From Rotaria socialis (taxonomy: Eukaryota; Rotifera; Eurotatoria; Philodinida; Philodinidae): 64,000 nucleotides of DNA. Position 1 is the first letter of the stretch. Each line of letters begins with the position of its first letter. Both the position numbers and the translations under genes were made by a program. The notes under the pieces are model-generated. The model was given only the letters and a program-made list of their open reading frames with translations. It did no database searches and was not told where the DNA came from. Below are positions 62,447-64,000 of the stretch, in pieces. Location: NCBI GenBank assembly GCA_905331475.1, contig CAJNYU010000011.1, positions 62,001 through 126,000 of the forward strand, read 5' to 3'.

Positions 62447-62884
62447 ATGTCTTCAACATCAACATTAGCATCGACTCAACAAGCTGAGATTGAAGAGACA
62501 ATAAAACGAATTCAAACTCATAAAGGAGTCCAAGGTTTTATTTTAACAAGCAATGATGGTATTTTACTATGAAATTTTACTAAAACGAAAAAAGTATTTT
62601 CTTGTTTTTGTTGCTAATAAACAGGTAGTTTTGTTCGTTCAACTATTGATAATTCAACAACAATGTCATTGACAAGTCTCATCCGAACACTTTCGGATAA
62701 AGCGAAAAGTTGTGTTCGAGATTTAGATCCACAAAATGATTTAACATTTTTACGTATTCGTACGAAAAAACAAGAAATTCTTGTTGCACCTGGTAAAATC
62801 ATTAAAAAATAGATAAAATTTATCTTCTTCTATTTAGATAAAGATTATTTGACCATTGTTTTACAAGCTCACGAACAATCATAA
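62447..62884 (+). CDS. DYNLRB: dynein light chain roadblock (LC7), first copy
   Basis: Exons 62447-62558, 62625-62792 and 62838-62884, with introns of 66 and 45 bp, give 108 aa. The whole protein is one roadblock/LC7 domain: [52 protein letters not shown] and [12 protein letters not shown]. Roadblock dimers bind the dynein intermediate chain in cytoplasmic and ciliary dynein. The N-terminus is a Ser/Thr-rich extension ([12 protein letters not shown]) longer than in typical copies. It lies 146 bp upstream of a second copy in the same direction. Confidence 0.93.
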
Positions 62885-63030
62885 ACTTTTATATCTTTTT
62901 TTCTTAATTTTCGCCTTATTTTGCCGTCCGTCTGTTTTTTTTTCAAAAATGATGATTATAATCTCATAAATAATGACTCAATTTATACACGAGTTTTTCA
63001 TTTTTTTCTAGATTTGAATTTTTATTTCAA

Positions 63031-63500
63031 ATGACACAGGTTCTGAAAAAATTATTTTAAAAATTCATATATCTTTTTCATATTTCAGGCAGAGGTTGAT
63101 GATACATTAAAACGAATTCAAGAACACAAAGGTGTTCAAGGTTATTTAATTATTAATAATGATGGTAAGTTTAAGACTAAAATAAAATCATTGAAATTCA
63201 TTGATTTGTGTATTTTTCTTTAGGTATTCCAATTCGTTCAAATTTGGACGCATCATTAACTCAACAATATGCAGCACTAATAAAATCTTTGTCTGATAAA
63301 GCTCGTTCGACCATTCGCGAAATCGATCCATCAAATGAACTTGTCTTTTTTCGTATGCGTACAAAAAAACATGAAATTCTTGTTGCTCCTGGTGCGTACA
63401 TAAAACGAAAAATCTCGATTATTTATGTTCACCAATTTTTTTTATTCGTTTAGAAAAAGAATACACAATGATCGTCTTACAAGCAACTGATGTTCAATAG
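63031..63500 (+). CDS. DYNLRB: dynein light chain roadblock (LC7), second copy
   Basis: Exons 63031-63039, 63089-63164, 63224-63391 and 63454-63500, with introns of 49, 59 and 62 bp, give 99 aa starting [14 protein letters not shown]. The roadblock fold is complete ([60 protein letters not shown]). Its last two introns are at exactly the same codons and phase as in the copy at 62447, and the central exon is 168 nt in both, so they are a tandem duplication. This copy is closer to the animal consensus ([15 protein letters not shown]). The 9-nt first coding exon is inferred from its splice signals. Confidence 0.9.
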
Positions 63501-64000
63501 CTTTTTTCTTTTATGTTCATATCTAGGCGTCGATCTGTCGCTCAGTTTTATTTCCATAATAAATATAAAACGAACGAAAGACTATCTTGATAAAAAATTA
63601 ATTTTTATTCTATCAGTTATAATTAAACTAGACCATTATATTCATGCTGATTATGTTAATTCTCTAATGCTTTGGATATGAATTCTCAATATCTTGCTAA
63701 TCTTAATAAATCGCTTTATTTATTGTGACGAATTCGCAATGAGCCGCTGACCGTATTATCTTATATAGTGCAATCTGTCTCAACGGACTTTTTACACGAA
63801 AATTAATCATTCAGATGGCTGTTCGAAATATCTTGTTAATGATTAGTTACGTTCAAGTAGTAAAGCATTTTTTTTCTTTTTTCTCAATTAATCACTTGTA
63901 TTTTACCTTTGATTTCTATACTTTTCTCTATGATTAATATCATAAAATACTTATTTTATTACCTAAATCAACAGTAACAAATATAATTTCTTCGCGCGTG
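63501..64000. other. gene-free end of window
   Basis: No gene recognised downstream of the second roadblock gene; a 63-codon frame at 63490-63681 appears spurious. Confidence 0.45.

Overview
The window looks like nuclear DNA of a small metazoan, most likely a bdelloid rotifer (inference). The sequence is AT-rich. Genes are compact, with canonical GT-AG introns mostly 45-70 bp long, several coding microexons of 19-22 nt and many adjacent divergent genes. The families present also fit: a long F-box protein of the kind greatly expanded in bdelloids, a secreted NHL propeller, a B-box/TLDc protein, an Argonaute, and bacterial-looking enzymes (DyP peroxidase, C1 peptidase without pro-region, C45 hydrolase). 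No operon, CRISPR array or rRNA was seen, and I recognised no tRNA by eye. All exon joins were worked out by hand from splice signals, reading phase and protein similarity; there is no transcript support.

Layout. 1-7.3 kb: a GH31 glycosidase (minus) diverges from an F-box gene (plus) that carries a one-base frameshift. 7.7-19.6 kb: one very long, strongly diverged tandem array with a ~93 bp unit. 19.6-24.3 kb: a gene-poor border zone with a possible 44-aa secreted peptide gene, decayed unidentified coding sequence (including two related remnants in inverted orientation) and a small foldback. 24.4-27.4 kb: an intact Argonaute that lacks the last catalytic residue. 28.5-30.8 kb: a membrane protein joining a cytosolic U-box to two tandem predicted ectodomains. 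31.7-32.3 kb: a mariner/Tc1-type relic. 34.8-42.9 kb: a C1 peptidase, an S9 peptidase, two candidate small secreted peptides and an NHL-repeat protein. 43.1-48.6 kb: two different non-autonomous hAT elements with perfect 8-bp target duplications, flanking a B-box/coiled-coil/TLDc gene. 49.4-52.6 kb: a small zinc-binding protein and a C45-type Ntn hydrolase. 53.0-61.0 kb: three minus-strand genes in a row, a 17-exon aconitase, a DyP peroxidase and Mediator subunit MED26. 62.4-63.5 kb: two tandem dynein light-chain roadblock genes.

The genes are mostly unrelated housekeeping and accessory genes, not a pathway. Core metazoan genes (aconitase, MED26, roadblock) are grouped at the right end. The left two thirds mixes accessory families with repeats and relics. 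The items I would follow up first are the U-box/transmembrane/ectodomain protein, the predicted slicer-dead Argonaute, and the ~12 kb diverged satellite with a putative secreted-peptide gene at its edge.
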